Shown here: positions 8,706 to 17,543 of the stretch, in pieces
How the letters are laid out: each line of letters opens with the position of its first letter
How positions within the stretch are numbered: position 1 is the first letter of the stretch
NCBI RefSeq assembly: GCF_003945385.1
Contig: NZ_AP018920.1
Span: 1,364,001 to 1,428,000, forward strand
DNA from: Pseudonocardia autotrophica
Lineage (GTDB): Bacteria; Actinomycetota; Actinomycetes; Mycobacteriales; Pseudonocardiaceae
DNA: 64,000 nt
Reading direction: 5' to 3'
The notes under the pieces: model-generated
The model's input: only the letters and a program-made list of their open reading frames with translations
Told to the model about the DNA's origin: nothing
Database searches by the model: none
Position numbers and translations under genes: made by a program

Positions 8706-9173
8706 ATGGCCAAGAAGGACAAGTCCGAGAAGGACGAGAAGAACAAGAAGGACGCGGTCGAGGCCGCGAAGAAGGACGTGAAGAAGGCCCGCCGCGCGGA
8801 GGAGAAGAAGGCCGAGCAGGCCGTCCGCGACGCCGCCAAGGCCGAGAAGAAGGCCAAGGCGAAGGCCAAGGAGCAGCGCAAGGAGCAGGAGCGCGCTGCG
8901 AAGGCCGAGAAGAAGGCCGCGAAGAAGGCCAAGGCCGCCCGCCTGGAGAAGGTCGCCAGCGCCAAGGCGGCCGAGAAGGCCGAGCGCAAGGCGGCGAAGA
9001 AGGCGGGCGAGAAGGTCGTCGCCGCGAAGCCGGGCACCGGTGTGGGCACCCCGGAGACCGACCCGTCGAAGAAGGAGGCCCGTCGCCGCGAGGCCGAGGC
9101 CGCCGCCGCCCGGATCGCCGAGGCGGTCAGCAAGAAGGTCAACGGCCGGCCCGCGAAGGCCGGAAAGGCCTGA
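8706..9173 (+). CDS. Lysine/alanine-rich, histone H1-like low-complexity protein
   Basis: 155 residues, about a quarter lysine and mostly Lys, Ala and Glu, with repeated AEKKAxK-type units from residue 2 to about 105. After a short PGTGVGTPETDP break, a second charged helix ends NGRPAKAGKA. Such sequence predicts long charged helices and resembles H1-like C-terminal domains of actinobacterial nucleoid proteins, but there is no accompanying DNA-binding fold. The ATG is preceded by GGGAGGA. It stands alone between the TRAP and cobalt-transport units and is followed by a strong hairpin. Possible roles: nucleoid compaction or RNA binding; function is not established. Confidence 0.65.
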   Translation: MAKKDKSEKDEKNKKDAVEAAKKDVKKARRAEEKKAEQAVRDAAKAEKKAKAKAKEQRKEQERAAKAEKKAAKKAKAARLEKVASAKAAEKAERKAAKKAGEKVVAAKPGTGVGTPETDPSKKEARRREAEAAAARIAEAVSKKVNGRPAKAGKA

Positions 9174-9181
9174 GTCACACC

Positions 9182-9231
9182 GACGCCGACGCGCCCGGGC
9201 CCGCACGAGCGGACCCGGGCGCGTCGGCGTC
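9182..9231 (+). terminator. Strong hairpin terminator after the Lys-rich gene
   Basis: An 18-bp perfect stem (9182-9199 with 9114+100 offset arm at 9214-9231) encloses a 14-base loop, 9 bp after the stop codon. There is no U-tract, which is usual for actinobacterial terminators. Confidence 0.75.
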
Positions 9232-9275
9232 CGGACGATCTTCCGCGGCCGTTCGCATGAGGAGATGTTCAGTCT

Positions 9276-9294
9276 TGCACCTTTGCGTGGTGCA
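9276..9294. promoter_or_regulatory. Candidate metal-regulator operator upstream of cbiM
   Basis: TGCACC-N7-GGTGCA is a perfect 6-bp dyad 42 bp before the cbiM start. It could be read by a Co/Ni-responsive repressor. The leader is only about 100 bases from the preceding terminator, and I see no cobalamin-riboswitch core, so protein control is more likely. Confidence 0.4.
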
Positions 9295-9335
9295 GTCGTA
9301 GCGTTCCCTCGTTCGAGCCCGCGAGGAGACCTGCT

Positions 9336-10037
9336 GTGCACATCGCCGAGGGATACCTGCCGCCGCTGCACGCGGTGGCCTGGACCGTGGTCGCCGCCCC
9401 CTTCGTGGTGCACGGCGCGCGGGCCGTGGTCGTGCGGGTCCGCGAGGATCCGGACGCCAAGCTGCTGCTCGGCGCGGCGGGGGCGTTCACCTTCGTGCTG
9501 TCCGCGCTGAAGATCCCGTCGGTGACGGGCTCGTCGTCGCACCCGACCGGCACCGGACTGGGGGCGGTGCTGTTCCGGCCCCCGGTGATGGCGCTGGTCG
9601 GGACGGTGGTGCTGCTCTTCCAGGCGCTGCTGCTCGCGCACGGCGGGCTCACCACGCTCGGTGCGAACGTGTTCTCGCTGGCCGTGGCGGGCCCGTGGAT
9701 CGCCTACGGCTCCTACCGGGCCGTCCGCAGGCTGGGTGGCAGCCTCGGGCCCGCGGTGTTCGTCGCCGCGTTCCTCGCCGATCTCGGCACCTACACGGTC
9801 ACCAGCGCGCAGCTGGCACTCGCCTTCCCGGACCCGACGTCCGGCTTCGGCGGCGCGTTCCTGACCTTCGCCTCGATCTTCTCGATCACCCAGATCCCGC
9901 TGGCCGTGGCGGAGGGGCTGCTGACCGTGCTCGTCGTCCGGCTGCTGGTCCGGATCACCCCGGACGAGCTGCGCAGGCTCGGTGTGCTGCGACCGCGCGA
10001 CACCACCGGAACCGAGCCGACGGAGGCCGCGGCGTGA
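9336..10037 (+). CDS. cbiM: Energy-coupling factor cobalt transporter, CbiM subunit
   Basis: 233 residues. It starts [10 protein letters not shown], the CbiM/NikM N-terminus in which the amino group and His2 bind the metal. About six membrane helices follow, with [16 protein letters not shown] near 67 and [25 protein letters not shown] near 95 as family signatures. The protein is the substrate-specific membrane component for Co2+ (Ni2+ possible). The start is GTG at 9336, with GAGGAGA upstream. It heads a four-gene unit cbiM-cbiN-cbiQ-cbiO joined by stop/start overlaps. Confidence 0.92.
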   Translation: MHIAEGYLPPLHAVAWTVVAAPFVVHGARAVVVRVREDPDAKLLLGAAGAFTFVLSALKIPSVTGSSSHPTGTGLGAVLFRPPVMALVGTVVLLFQALLLAHGGLTTLGANVFSLAVAGPWIAYGSYRAVRRLGGSLGPAVFVAAFLADLGTYTVTSAQLALAFPDPTSGFGGAFLTFASIFSITQIPLAVAEGLLTVLVVRLLVRITPDELRRLGVLRPRDTTGTEPTEAAA

Positions 10038-10333
10038 AGCGCTCGACACTGGTGAACGTACTGCTGATCGTGGCCGTCGTCGCGCTGTTCGCGATCCCGG
10101 CGCTGTTCATCCCCGGCGAGTACGCCGGCGCCGACGGCCAGGCCGGCGACACCATCGACGCCACCGGTTACGAGCCCTGGTTCGAGCCGGTCTGGGAGCC
10201 GCCGTCCGGCGAGATCGAGTCGGGCATCTTCGCGATCCAGGCCGCCGCGGGCGCCGGTGTGCTCGGGTACTGCCTCGGGGGCGCCCGCACCCGCTCGCGG
10301 CAGCGGCGCGAGGCACCCGCGGCCGAGAGCTGA
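10034..10333 (+). CDS. cbiN: Cobalt transporter CbiN subunit
   Basis: 99 residues with two membrane helices (about 5-27 and 65-85) and an extracytoplasmic loop rich in Asp, Glu and Trp ([19 protein letters not shown]). This is the standard CbiN layout; CbiN helps CbiM load cobalt. Its GTG overlaps the cbiM stop by 4 bp. The sequence is short and variable, so the call also depends on position. Confidence 0.88.
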   Translation: MKRSTLVNVLLIVAVVALFAIPALFIPGEYAGADGQAGDTIDATGYEPWFEPVWEPPSGEIESGIFAIQAAAGAGVLGYCLGGARTRSRQRREAPAAES

Positions 10334-11064
10334 TGCTGCTGATCGACGAGACGGCGTACGCGGGCCGGTGGCGGTCCCGGCACCCGGGGGAGAAGGCCTT
10401 CCTGGCGCTGGGCCTGCTCGCGCTGGCGGTGCTGCTCCCGCCGTGGCCCGGGGCCCTGTTCTGTGGTGCCGCCGCCCTCGCTCTGCTGCTCGGCGGTGCC
10501 CGGGTCCCGCTGCGCACGGTGGGCAGGCTGCTGCGGCTGCCGCTCGGCTTCGTACTGGTGGGGGCGATCCCGCTGCTGATCACGGTCGGCGGGGACCTGT
10601 GGCTGGCGCCGGCGCCGGGAGGCCCGGTGCGCGCCGCGGAACTCGTCGGCCGGGCGATGGCCGCGGTCGGCTGCCTGATCCTGTTCGCCGCGACCACCCC
10701 GATCGCGGACACCCTGCCCCGGCTGCGGTGGGTGCCGCGCGCCGTCACCGAGATCGCCCTGCTGATCTACCGGATGCTGTTCCTGCTGCTGGACTCGCTG
10801 CGGGCGGTCCGGGAGGCGCAGACCCTGCGGATGGGCTTCCGCACCCGCCGGGCGACCTTCCGGTCGCTGGCCGGGCAGGGCGGCGCCGTCTTCGTCCGGG
10901 CGTTCGACCGGGCCCGCAGGCTGGAGGCCGGACTGGCCGCTCGCGGCTACGACGGCGAGCTGATGGTGCGGGTCACCTCCCGGCCGGTGTCCGCGCCGTT
11001 CGTCGCCGCGAGCGCGGTGCTGCTCACCGGGATCGTCGTCGCCACCCTGGTGGTGCTCCGGTGA
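10333..11064 (+). CDS. cbiQ: Cobalt transporter transmembrane T component, CbiQ
   Basis: 243 residues with N-terminal and C-terminal hydrophobic helices. The cytoplasmic coupling region holds AQTLRMGFRTRR and RARRLEAGLAARGYDGEL, matching the two Ala-Arg-Gly-type coupling helices of ECF T components that contact the ATPase. ATG shares one base with the cbiN stop. Confidence 0.9.
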   Translation: MLLIDETAYAGRWRSRHPGEKAFLALGLLALAVLLPPWPGALFCGAAALALLLGGARVPLRTVGRLLRLPLGFVLVGAIPLLITVGGDLWLAPAPGGPVRAAELVGRAMAAVGCLILFAATTPIADTLPRLRWVPRAVTEIALLIYRMLFLLLDSLRAVREAQTLRMGFRTRRATFRSLAGQGGAVFVRAFDRARRLEAGLAARGYDGELMVRVTSRPVSAPFVAASAVLLTGIVVATLVVLR

Positions 11065-11951
11065 GCGCGCCGGTGCTCGAAGCGCGCGGGCTGGTGTTCG
11101 GCTACCGCGACGGCCCACCGGTGCTCGCCGGCGCCGATCTCGTCGTACGCCGGGACCGGCGGCTGGCCGTGCTCGGCCCGAACGGCGGCGGCAAGACGAC
11201 GCTGTTCCGGCTGCTGCTCGGACTGCTCCGGCCCCACAGCGGGGAGGTGCTGCTCGACGGCGTCCCCCTGGACCGCAGCCGTCGTGGGCTGATCCGGCTC
11301 CGGGAGAGCGCACAGCTGGTCCTGCAGGACCCCGACGACCAGCTGTTCGCCGCCGACGTCGGGCAGGACGTCTCGTTCGGCCCGCTCAACCTCGGTCTCG
11401 ACGACGACGAGGTGGCCCGCCGGGTGAGCGGCGCGCTGGCCGCGGTCGGTGCGTCCGAGCTGATCGACCGGCCCACCCATCAGCTGTCGTTCGGGCAGCG
11501 CAAGCGGGTCGCGATCGCCGGTGCGCTGGCGGTGCGGCCGCGGGTGCTGGTGCTCGACGAGCCGACCGCCGGACTGGACCCGGCGGGCGTCGAGGAGCTG
11601 GTCGCCGTACTGGCACGCCTGCAGGACGACGGCACCGCGGTCGTGTTGTCCACCCACGACGTCGACCTGGCGTACCGGTGGGCCGACGACGTCGCCGTCG
11701 TCGCCGGGGGCCGGGTCGTCAGCGCGCCGGCCGCGGCGGCACTCGACGACGCCGAGCTGCTCGCCGGGGCCCGGCTCGGCCCGGCCTGGGCCCCCGCCGT
11801 CGCCCGGTTGCTCGCCGCACTGGACCGCCCCGGGCCGGCCCCGCGCACCGCCGCGGAGCTGCACGACCTGCTCGCGGAGCAGCTCGGGTTGCGTACCGAC
11901 GCGGGTATGCGAGAGGGTGACGCGGGTGACCGTCCCGGAGCCGGCCGGTGA
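11061..11951 (+). CDS. cbiO: Cobalt ECF transporter ATPase, CbiO
   Basis: 296 residues. The ABC ATPase motifs are complete: Walker A GPNGGGKTT near 38, Q-loop LVLQDPDDQLFAADV near 85 (the DPDDQ form is typical of ECF ATPases), signature LSFGQRKRVAIAG near 145, Walker B VLVLDEPTAGLDP near 165, and the switch His in STHDVDLAY near 200. The C-terminal 60 residues are an unconserved tail. GTG overlaps the cbiQ stop by 4 bp. It energises CbiMNQ cobalt uptake. The following methyltransferase gene starts inside its last codons. Confidence 0.92.
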   Translation: MSAPVLEARGLVFGYRDGPPVLAGADLVVRRDRRLAVLGPNGGGKTTLFRLLLGLLRPHSGEVLLDGVPLDRSRRGLIRLRESAQLVLQDPDDQLFAADVGQDVSFGPLNLGLDDDEVARRVSGALAAVGASELIDRPTHQLSFGQRKRVAIAGALAVRPRVLVLDEPTAGLDPAGVEELVAVLARLQDDGTAVVLSTHDVDLAYRWADDVAVVAGGRVVSAPAAAALDDAELLAGARLGPAWAPAVARLLAALDRPGPAPRTAAELHDLLAEQLGLRTDAGMREGDAGDRPGAGR

Positions 11952-12741
11952 GCCGGACCTCAGCATTCCCAGCTCCGCGCGCATCTACGACTTCTTCCTC
12001 GGCGGCGGCCACAACTTCGCCGCCGACCGGGCGCTCGCCGAGCGGATCGTCGAGCTGGTGCCGGCCGCGCGGGAGACCGCGGTCGCCAACCGGGCGTTCC
12101 TCGGCCGGGCTGTGCGGGCCTGCCTGGACCGGGGCTGCCGGCAGTTCCTCGATCTCGGCTCCGGGATCCCGACCGTCGAGCCGGTGCACGAGATCGCGCA
12201 CCGGCACGACCCGTCCGCCCGGGTCGTCTACGTCGACTCCGATCCGGTCGCGGTTGCGGTCGGCCGCGACCTGCTCGACGGCAACGAGAGCGCGACGATC
12301 ACGGCGGCCGACCTGACCGACCCGGACGCCGTGCTGTCCGCACCCGGGGTGGCGGGCCTGCTCGACCCCGCGGAGCCGACGGCGGTGCTGGCCGTCGCGG
12401 CACTGCACTACGTCGGTGACGACGAGCTGGTCGCCCGGCTGCTCGACCGCTACTGCTCGGCGTTCGGCCCGGGCAGCATGCTGGTGTTCTCGCACGGCAG
12501 CGCCGACGTCGACGACCCGGCGGCGGTCTCCGGGACCGAGGACCTGCAGCGGCTGGCCCGCGACAGCGGCCATCCGCTGGTCGTGCGGGACCGGGCCACC
12601 CTGCGTCGGCTGACCGCGCGGGTGGACCCGCTCGAACCGGGCCTGGTCGACATCGGCCGGTGGCGGCCCGGCGAGCCGGGCCCTGGGCCGGTACTGGGGG
12701 TGTACGGGCTGGTCGGGACGGTCCGGGATCAGTCGCGGTAG
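11926..12741 (+). CDS. SAM-dependent methyltransferase, DUF574/SCO family
   Basis: 271 residues. Marks of the actinobacterial DUF574 (PF04672) family are PSSARIYDFFLGGGHNFAADR near 20, the SAM loop FLDLGSGIPTVEPVHEIA near 85, VVYVDSDPVAVAVGR near 110, and ALHYVGDDE near 165. The natural substrate of this abundant family is unknown. The GTG at 11926 lies 9 bases after GAGAGG and overlaps the end of cbiO by 26 bp; another in-frame GTG occurs at 11917. It converges with the crotonase gene, overlapping it by 13 bp. Confidence 0.85.
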   Translation: MTVPEPAGEPDLSIPSSARIYDFFLGGGHNFAADRALAERIVELVPAARETAVANRAFLGRAVRACLDRGCRQFLDLGSGIPTVEPVHEIAHRHDPSARVVYVDSDPVAVAVGRDLLDGNESATITAADLTDPDAVLSAPGVAGLLDPAEPTAVLAVAALHYVGDDELVARLLDRYCSAFGPGSMLVFSHGSADVDDPAAVSGTEDLQRLARDSGHPLVVRDRATLRRLTARVDPLEPGLVDIGRWRPGEPGPGPVLGVYGLVGTVRDQSR

Positions 12742-13544
12742 ACGCCGGGGCGTTTCTCCAGGAACGCGGTGACCGCCTCCTGCAGGTCGGCCGAGATCAG
12801 CGCGCCGCTGTTCCAGGTGGCGATCTGGTCGAGGCCGTCGGCGACCGAGTGGTCCCGGGCGTAGGTGATCGCCTGCTTGGTGCCGCGCAGCGCCAGCGGG
12901 GACTTCGCGGCCAGCTCGGCGGCCAGCGCGGCGACGCCCTGCTCGAGCGCGTCCGCGTCGTCGAACACGCCGTTGACCAGGCGCAGCTCCTTCGCCTCGG
13001 TGCCCGACACCGGGCGGCAGGTGTAGGCCATCTCCCGGGCGATCCCCTCGCCGACGATCCGCGGCAGCCGCTGCAGCACGCCGACGTCGGCGGCGAGCCC
13101 CATGTCCACCTCCTTCAGTACGAACGACGCGTCGGGCGTCGCGTACCGCAGGTCGCAGGCCACCGCCAGGTCGAGCCCGGCCCCGATGCAGACGCCGTGC
13201 ACCGCGGCGAGCACCGGCTTGCGGCAGCGCTCGACGGCGGTCAGACAGTCCTGCAGGTCCAGGATGGTCCGGCGGAGCTTCTCCGCGCCGTGCCCGGGGG
13301 AGGGATCGGACGCCGTCTCCTTGAGCCCGGCGAGCATCGCGACGTCGATCCCGGAGCAGAAGTGCTTGCCGTTCCCGCTGATCACGATCACCCGGGTGGA
13401 CGGGTCGGCGTCCAGCTCGCGCAGCGTGTCGCGCAGCCCGAACCACATCGGCTCGTGCAGCGCGTTCGCCGCCTCCGGCCGGTCCAGTCGGACCCGCGCG
13501 ATCCCCTCGGCCACCTCGACCGCGATGCCCGTCGGCTCGCCCAT
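12729..13544 (-). CDS. Crotonase family, delta3,5-delta2,4-dienoyl-CoA isomerase-like
   Basis: 271 residues. The oxyanion-hole segments are GKHFCSGIDVAML near 65 and AVHGVCIGAGLDLAVACDLRYA near 117. The stretch EVDMGLAADVGVLQRLPRIVG near 150 closely follows ECH1-type dienoyl-CoA isomerases, with the acidic residues (E, D) that shuttle protons in that subfamily. It likely handles odd-position double bonds during unsaturated fatty-acid oxidation. A plain enoyl-CoA hydratase is the alternative. ATG at 13544 follows GAGGGAG. Confidence 0.82.
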   Translation of the reverse strand: MGEPTGIAVEVAEGIARVRLDRPEAANALHEPMWFGLRDTLRELDADPSTRVIVISGNGKHFCSGIDVAMLAGLKETASDPSPGHGAEKLRRTILDLQDCLTAVERCRKPVLAAVHGVCIGAGLDLAVACDLRYATPDASFVLKEVDMGLAADVGVLQRLPRIVGEGIAREMAYTCRPVSGTEAKELRLVNGVFDDADALEQGVAALAAELAAKSPLALRGTKQAITYARDHSVADGLDQIATWNSGALISADLQEAVTAFLEKRPGVYRD

Positions 13545-13623
13545 GGAGTGCACTCCCTCGTGTCCGGTGTCGGTACCGGGGCCGAGGCTACCGTGGAGTA
13601 ACCCCAGCTGACAGGATGCGCTG

Positions 13624-14802
13624 GTGCAACGGGGCGGCAGGATCGGCCGGGCTGACCGGACGTGGTGGGTGGCCTGCGGGCTGCTGTTCGCGACGGCGTT
13701 CGGCACGAACGTCCCCACCCCGCTGCTGTTGATCTACCGGGTGGAGCTCGATCTCGCGCCGAGCACCCTGGCCGCGATCTTCGGGGTCTACGCGCTCGGG
13801 CTCGCCCCGTCGCTGCTGCTCGGCGGGCCGGCGTCGGACCGGTACGGCCGAACCCGGGTGCTGTTGCCCGCCGCGGTCGGCGTGGCCGGGGCCTCGCTGC
13901 TGTTCCTCGGTGGCGGCTCGGCGCTGTGGCTGCTGTTCGTGGCCCGGTTCGTGCAGGGCCTGGCCTCCGGAGCGATCTTCTCGGTCGGCAGTGCCTGGCT
14001 GCAGGACCAGGCCGGGACGGCCGGTGCCGCGCGGGCGGCGCGGGCCGCGTCGATCGCGCAGAGCGCGGGCTTCTGCCTCGGCCCGCTGACCTCCGGGCTG
14101 ATCGCCGCCTACGGGCCGTGGCCGCTCACCCTGCCCTACCTGGTGCACGTCGCACTGCTGGTCCCGGCGGTCGTCGCGGTGCTGCTGGTCGCGGGCACCG
14201 CCGGCGCGCCGGCCGGGGGAGTCCGGCGCGGGCTGCTGCCCCGCCCGGGGCTGGACGGACCGGCCCGGCGGACGTTCGTCCGGGTCGTCGTGCCGACCGC
14301 GGTGTGCGTCTACGCCTTCCCGTCGGTGACGGTGACCGTGCTGCCGCTGCTGCTGCCCGGGATCACCGGGCTGGTCGCCTTCACAGGCTTGCTCGCCGCG
14401 CTCACCCTCGGCACCGGCACCCTGGTTCAGCCGTTCGCGCATCGGCTCGGCGCGCGTACCGGACCGATCGGGGCGGCGCTCGGCGCGCTCGGGTTCGTCA
14501 TCGGGTCGCTCGCCGCGCCCACCGGATCGGTGCTCGTGGTCGCGGTCGCCGGGGTGCTGCTCGGCGCCGGCGGCGGACTGTGCCTCAACGCCGGCCTCAC
14601 CCTGGTCGGACGGCTGGCACCGGCGACCGGCCGGGGCGCGGCGAACGGCGTCTTCTACACCGCCGCCTACGTCGGTTTCGCGATGCCGTTCCTGGCGACC
14701 GCATTCGTCGCGGTGGACGCGTTGATGTGGCCGCTGCTCGTGCTCGGCGCCGTCACCGCCGCGACGGCCGGCTGGCTGGCGCTGCGGATGCCCACCGCCT
14801 GA
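13624..14802 (+). CDS. MFS transporter, drug/metabolite exporter type
   Basis: 392 residues, about 12 membrane helices. The loop 2-3 motif GGPASDRYGRTRVLL near 60 is the MFS motif A. FVARFVQGLASGAIFSVGSAW near 105 corresponds to helix 4-5 of DHA1 carriers. No substrate evidence. The GTG start lies 80 bp from the divergent crotonase gene, leaving room for two back-to-back promoters. Confidence 0.85.
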   Translation: MQRGGRIGRADRTWWVACGLLFATAFGTNVPTPLLLIYRVELDLAPSTLAAIFGVYALGLAPSLLLGGPASDRYGRTRVLLPAAVGVAGASLLFLGGGSALWLLFVARFVQGLASGAIFSVGSAWLQDQAGTAGAARAARAASIAQSAGFCLGPLTSGLIAAYGPWPLTLPYLVHVALLVPAVVAVLLVAGTAGAPAGGVRRGLLPRPGLDGPARRTFVRVVVPTAVCVYAFPSVTVTVLPLLLPGITGLVAFTGLLAALTLGTGTLVQPFAHRLGARTGPIGAALGALGFVIGSLAAPTGSVLVVAVAGVLLGAGGGLCLNAGLTLVGRLAPATGRGAANGVFYTAAYVGFAMPFLATAFVAVDALMWPLLVLGAVTAATAGWLALRMPTA

Positions 14803-14955
14803 GTACGCGGCTGTGCGGCCCGCCCCGCCGCCTGAGCGGTTGCCCGGCCTGAGCAGGCGGTTGCCCGGCACGTCTGCCGTCCGAGTGCGGGGCTGTGCGG
14901 CGCGCCCGCCGACCGGGCGGCGGGCCCGGTGCGGGGCGCGTCCTAGGCTCCTCGG

Positions 14956-15756
14956 GTGCCCGACCTGACCAGCACCGCCAACCCGCGCGTCAAGAACCTG
15001 GTGCGGCTGCGCACCCGCCGGCACCGCGACGCGGCGGGGGTCACCCTGATCGAGGGGCACGACGAGCTGGCACTCGCCCTCGAGGCCGGGGTCCGGCCCA
15101 CCGAGGTCTACTGGGCGCCCGACCTGGTCACCGATCCGGCGCTGCTGGACCGGATGCGCGGTGCCCGGACGTTCTCGGTGAGCCCCGAGGTGTTCGCCCG
15201 GATCGCCTACCGGGAGTCCCCGGACGGCTGGCTCGCCGTGGCCGATGCACCCGGCCGTCCGCTGGACTCGCTGGTGCTGCGCCCGGACGCGCTGGTGCTG
15301 GTCGCCGAGGGGATCGAGAAGCCGGGGAACGTGGGCGCGATGCTGCGCACCGCCGAGGCGTGCGGGGTGGACGCGGTCGTCATCGCGACCCCGGACCGGG
15401 CCGGGACCGACTTCGCCAACCCGAACGTCGTGCGGGCGTCGAAGGGGACGGTGTTCGCGGTCCCGGTCGCGTCGGCGTCGTCGGCGGAGGTGCTCGACTG
15501 GTTGCGCCGCAGCGGGCTGCGGGTGCTGGTCACGACACCGGCGGGCAGCACCGAGCTGGGCACCGCCGACCTCACCGGCGGGTCCGCGCTGGTGATCGGC
15601 ACCGAGGCGACCGGTGTCACCGAGCTGTGGCACGCCGGAGCCGACGAGACCGTGGTGATCCCGATGCAGGGCACCGTCAACTCGCTCAACGCCTCGATCG
15701 CCGCCGCGGTGGTGCTGTTCGAGGCCGTCCGGCAGCGCCGGGGTACGTCGGCGTGA
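14956..15756 (+). CDS. TrmH/SpoU family RNA 2'-O-methyltransferase
   Basis: 266 residues. An N-terminal substrate-binding domain (STANPRVKNLVRLRTRRHRDAAGVTLIEGHDEL, key part NPRVKxLxxLxxRRxR..xxLxEG) is followed by a SPOUT domain. The SPOUT knot motifs are EGIEKPGNVGAMLRTAEACGVDAVV near 118, GSALVIGTEATGV near 212 and IPMQGTVNSLNASIAAAVVLFE near 238. It should methylate a ribose in rRNA or tRNA using SAM. The 150 bp upstream have short GC-rich repeats (CCTGAGC...GGTTGCCCGG twice, about 14832-14871) but no gene. Confidence 0.9.
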   Translation: MPDLTSTANPRVKNLVRLRTRRHRDAAGVTLIEGHDELALALEAGVRPTEVYWAPDLVTDPALLDRMRGARTFSVSPEVFARIAYRESPDGWLAVADAPGRPLDSLVLRPDALVLVAEGIEKPGNVGAMLRTAEACGVDAVVIATPDRAGTDFANPNVVRASKGTVFAVPVASASSAEVLDWLRRSGLRVLVTTPAGSTELGTADLTGGSALVIGTEATGVTELWHAGADETVVIPMQGTVNSLNASIAAAVVLFEAVRQRRGTSA

Positions 15757-15795
15757 TGACGCGCCGGGGCCTCCCGGCTGCGTAGCCTGCCCGGC

Positions 15796-16878
15796 ATGCC
15801 GACCGTGCGTGACGTGCTGGTGGCCACCGCCGTCGCGGCCGTGGCGGTCGCCGGTGCGCTGCTCGGCGACCCGTCCGGACGGCCGCTGCTGCCCTGGGGT
15901 GCGGTGCTGATCGGGGTCGCGACGGTGGCGCTCTGCTGGCGCAGCCGGTTCCCGGTGCCGGTGCTCGTCGCGGTGATGGTGCCGACGGCCCTGTACTACT
16001 GGCTCGATCATCCGGACGGGCCCGCGTCGCTGCTGGTCGCGGTGGCGGTCTACACGGTCGCGAGCCGGGTGAGCTGGCCGCGGGCCGCGCTGACCGGGCT
16101 GCTCGTGGTGCTGGCCTGGGCGGGCACCGACCTGCTCCTCGTGCGCAACCCCCCGGATCCGAGCGACCACTACGGCTGGATCGTCGTGACGGTCGCGCTC
16201 GGCGTCGCGGTCGGGGCGGTCCGCCGGGCCGCGGAGCTGTCCGCGGAGCAGGCCGAGGAACGGCTCGCGCTGCGGGTCGAGCAGGAGCGGCTGCGGATCG
16301 CCCGGGACGTGCACGACGTGGTCTCGCACAGCCTCTCGATGATCGTCGTGCAGGCGGGGGTCGGCGCGCACGTCGCGGCCCGGCGACCGGAGGAGGCGGT
16401 GGCGGCGCTGCTGCGTATCCGGGACGCGGGCACCGACGCGCTGCGGGAGCTGCGCGGCACCCTGGAGCTGCTGCGCATCGACGGCGAACCGCTCACCGGT
16501 GGCCTCGACCGGCTCGACGAGGTGGTCAGCGCCGGCCGGTCGGCCGGGCTCGAGGTCGCCGTCACGGGGGATCCGGGACCGCTGCCGGAGAGCACCGACC
16601 GCACGGTGTTCGCGATCGTCCGGGAGGCGGTGACCAACACCGTCCGGCACGCACCGGTGGCGTCCCGGGTGCAGGCGTCGATCACCCGGGACGCCGGCCG
16701 GCTGCACGTCCACATCGCCGACGACGGTGGGCCGATGGCGCACCCGGCCCGCCCGCACGGCCAGGGACTGCGCGGGCTCGCCGAGCGGGCCGAGGCGCTG
16801 GGCGGGCGGCTGCGGACCACCGCGGGCCCGGACGGCTTCGTGGTCGAGGCCGATCTGCCGGACGGGAGCGGGACGTGA
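15796..16878 (+). CDS. Two-component sensor histidine kinase, NarL-partner (HisKA_3) type
   Basis: 360 residues. The first 140 hold four or five membrane helices with almost no outside domain. The dimerisation/phosphoacceptor helix ERLRIARDVHDVVSHSLSMIVVQAG near 165 carries the phosphorylated His. The ATPase has an N box (FAIVREAVTNTVRHA near 275), and G boxes (HIADDGGPM, GQGLRGLAERAEALGG). It pairs with the response regulator whose GTG overlaps its stop by 4 bp. The signal is not evident; kinases with intramembrane sensors often detect cell-envelope stress. Confidence 0.92.
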   Translation: MPTVRDVLVATAVAAVAVAGALLGDPSGRPLLPWGAVLIGVATVALCWRSRFPVPVLVAVMVPTALYYWLDHPDGPASLLVAVAVYTVASRVSWPRAALTGLLVVLAWAGTDLLLVRNPPDPSDHYGWIVVTVALGVAVGAVRRAAELSAEQAEERLALRVEQERLRIARDVHDVVSHSLSMIVVQAGVGAHVAARRPEEAVAALLRIRDAGTDALRELRGTLELLRIDGEPLTGGLDRLDEVVSAGRSAGLEVAVTGDPGPLPESTDRTVFAIVREAVTNTVRHAPVASRVQASITRDAGRLHVHIADDGGPMAHPARPHGQGLRGLAERAEALGGRLRTTAGPDGFVVEADLPDGSGT

Positions 16879-17543
16879 GCGACGTCCGGGTGCTGCTCGC
16901 CGACGACCAGCCGCTGATCCGGGCCGGGCTGCGGGTGCTGCTGGAGACCGAACCCGGCTACGCGGTCGCCGGTGAGGCGGCGGACGGGGCGGAGGCGATC
17001 CGGCTGGCCAGGGCGCACCGGCCGGACGTGGTGCTGATGGACGTCCGGATGCCGGGCACCGACGGCCTGGACGCCCTGGAGGCGATCGCCGCCGATCCCG
17101 CGCTGACCGGCACCCGGGTGATCGTGCTGACCACCTTCGATCTCGACGCCTACGTCTACCGGGCGCTGCGCGGCGGAGCCAGCGGCTTCCTGCTCAAGGA
17201 CACCGAGCCGGTCGCGTTGCTGCGCGCGATCGACCTGGTGCACGCGGGCGAGGCGTTGCTGGCGCCGTCGGTCACCCGGCGGCTGATCACCGAGTTCGCC
17301 CGTCGCGGCCCGGCGGCCGAGCCGCCGGGTACCGACCGGCTCGCCGTGCTCACCCGGCGCGAGCGGGAGGTGCTGACGCTCGTCGGTGCCGGCCGGACCA
17401 ACGGCGAGATCGCGGCCGAGCTGGTGATCAGCCCGGCCACCGCGCGGACCCACGTGGGACGCCTGCTGACCAAGCTGGACGCCCGGGACCGGGTGCAGCT
17501 CGTGGTGATCGCGCACGAGGCCGGGCTGGTCGGCCGCCGCTGA
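16875..17543 (+). CDS. LuxR/NarL family response regulator
   Basis: 222 residues. The receiver domain has acidic DD near 9, phosphoacceptor Asp in VVLMDVRMPG near 55, Thr in VLTTFD and Lys in GFLLKD. The LuxR-type helix-turn-helix is at about 155-215 (LTRREREVLTLVGAGRTNGEIA, then ATARTHVGRLLTKL). It is coupled to the kinase upstream. The 200 bp after it lack genes, so targets cannot be inferred from position, though the multicopper oxidase gene is next. Confidence 0.93.
   Translation: MSDVRVLLADDQPLIRAGLRVLLETEPGYAVAGEAADGAEAIRLARAHRPDVVLMDVRMPGTDGLDALEAIAADPALTGTRVIVLTTFDLDAYVYRALRGGASGFLLKDTEPVALLRAIDLVHAGEALLAPSVTRRLITEFARRGPAAEPPGTDRLAVLTRREREVLTLVGAGRTNGEIAAELVISPATARTHVGRLLTKLDARDRVQLVVIAHEAGLVGRR

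Noticed and set aside
9232..9335. Cobalamin riboswitch before cbiM
   Set aside because: The space is about 100 bases and I see no B12-box-like core; a simple dyad is present instead.
13588..16758. Very long reverse open frame of over 1000 codons
   Set aside because: It lies antisense to the MFS, TrmH and kinase genes, is extremely rich in Arg, Gly and His, and has no domain. It is a GC-bias shadow.
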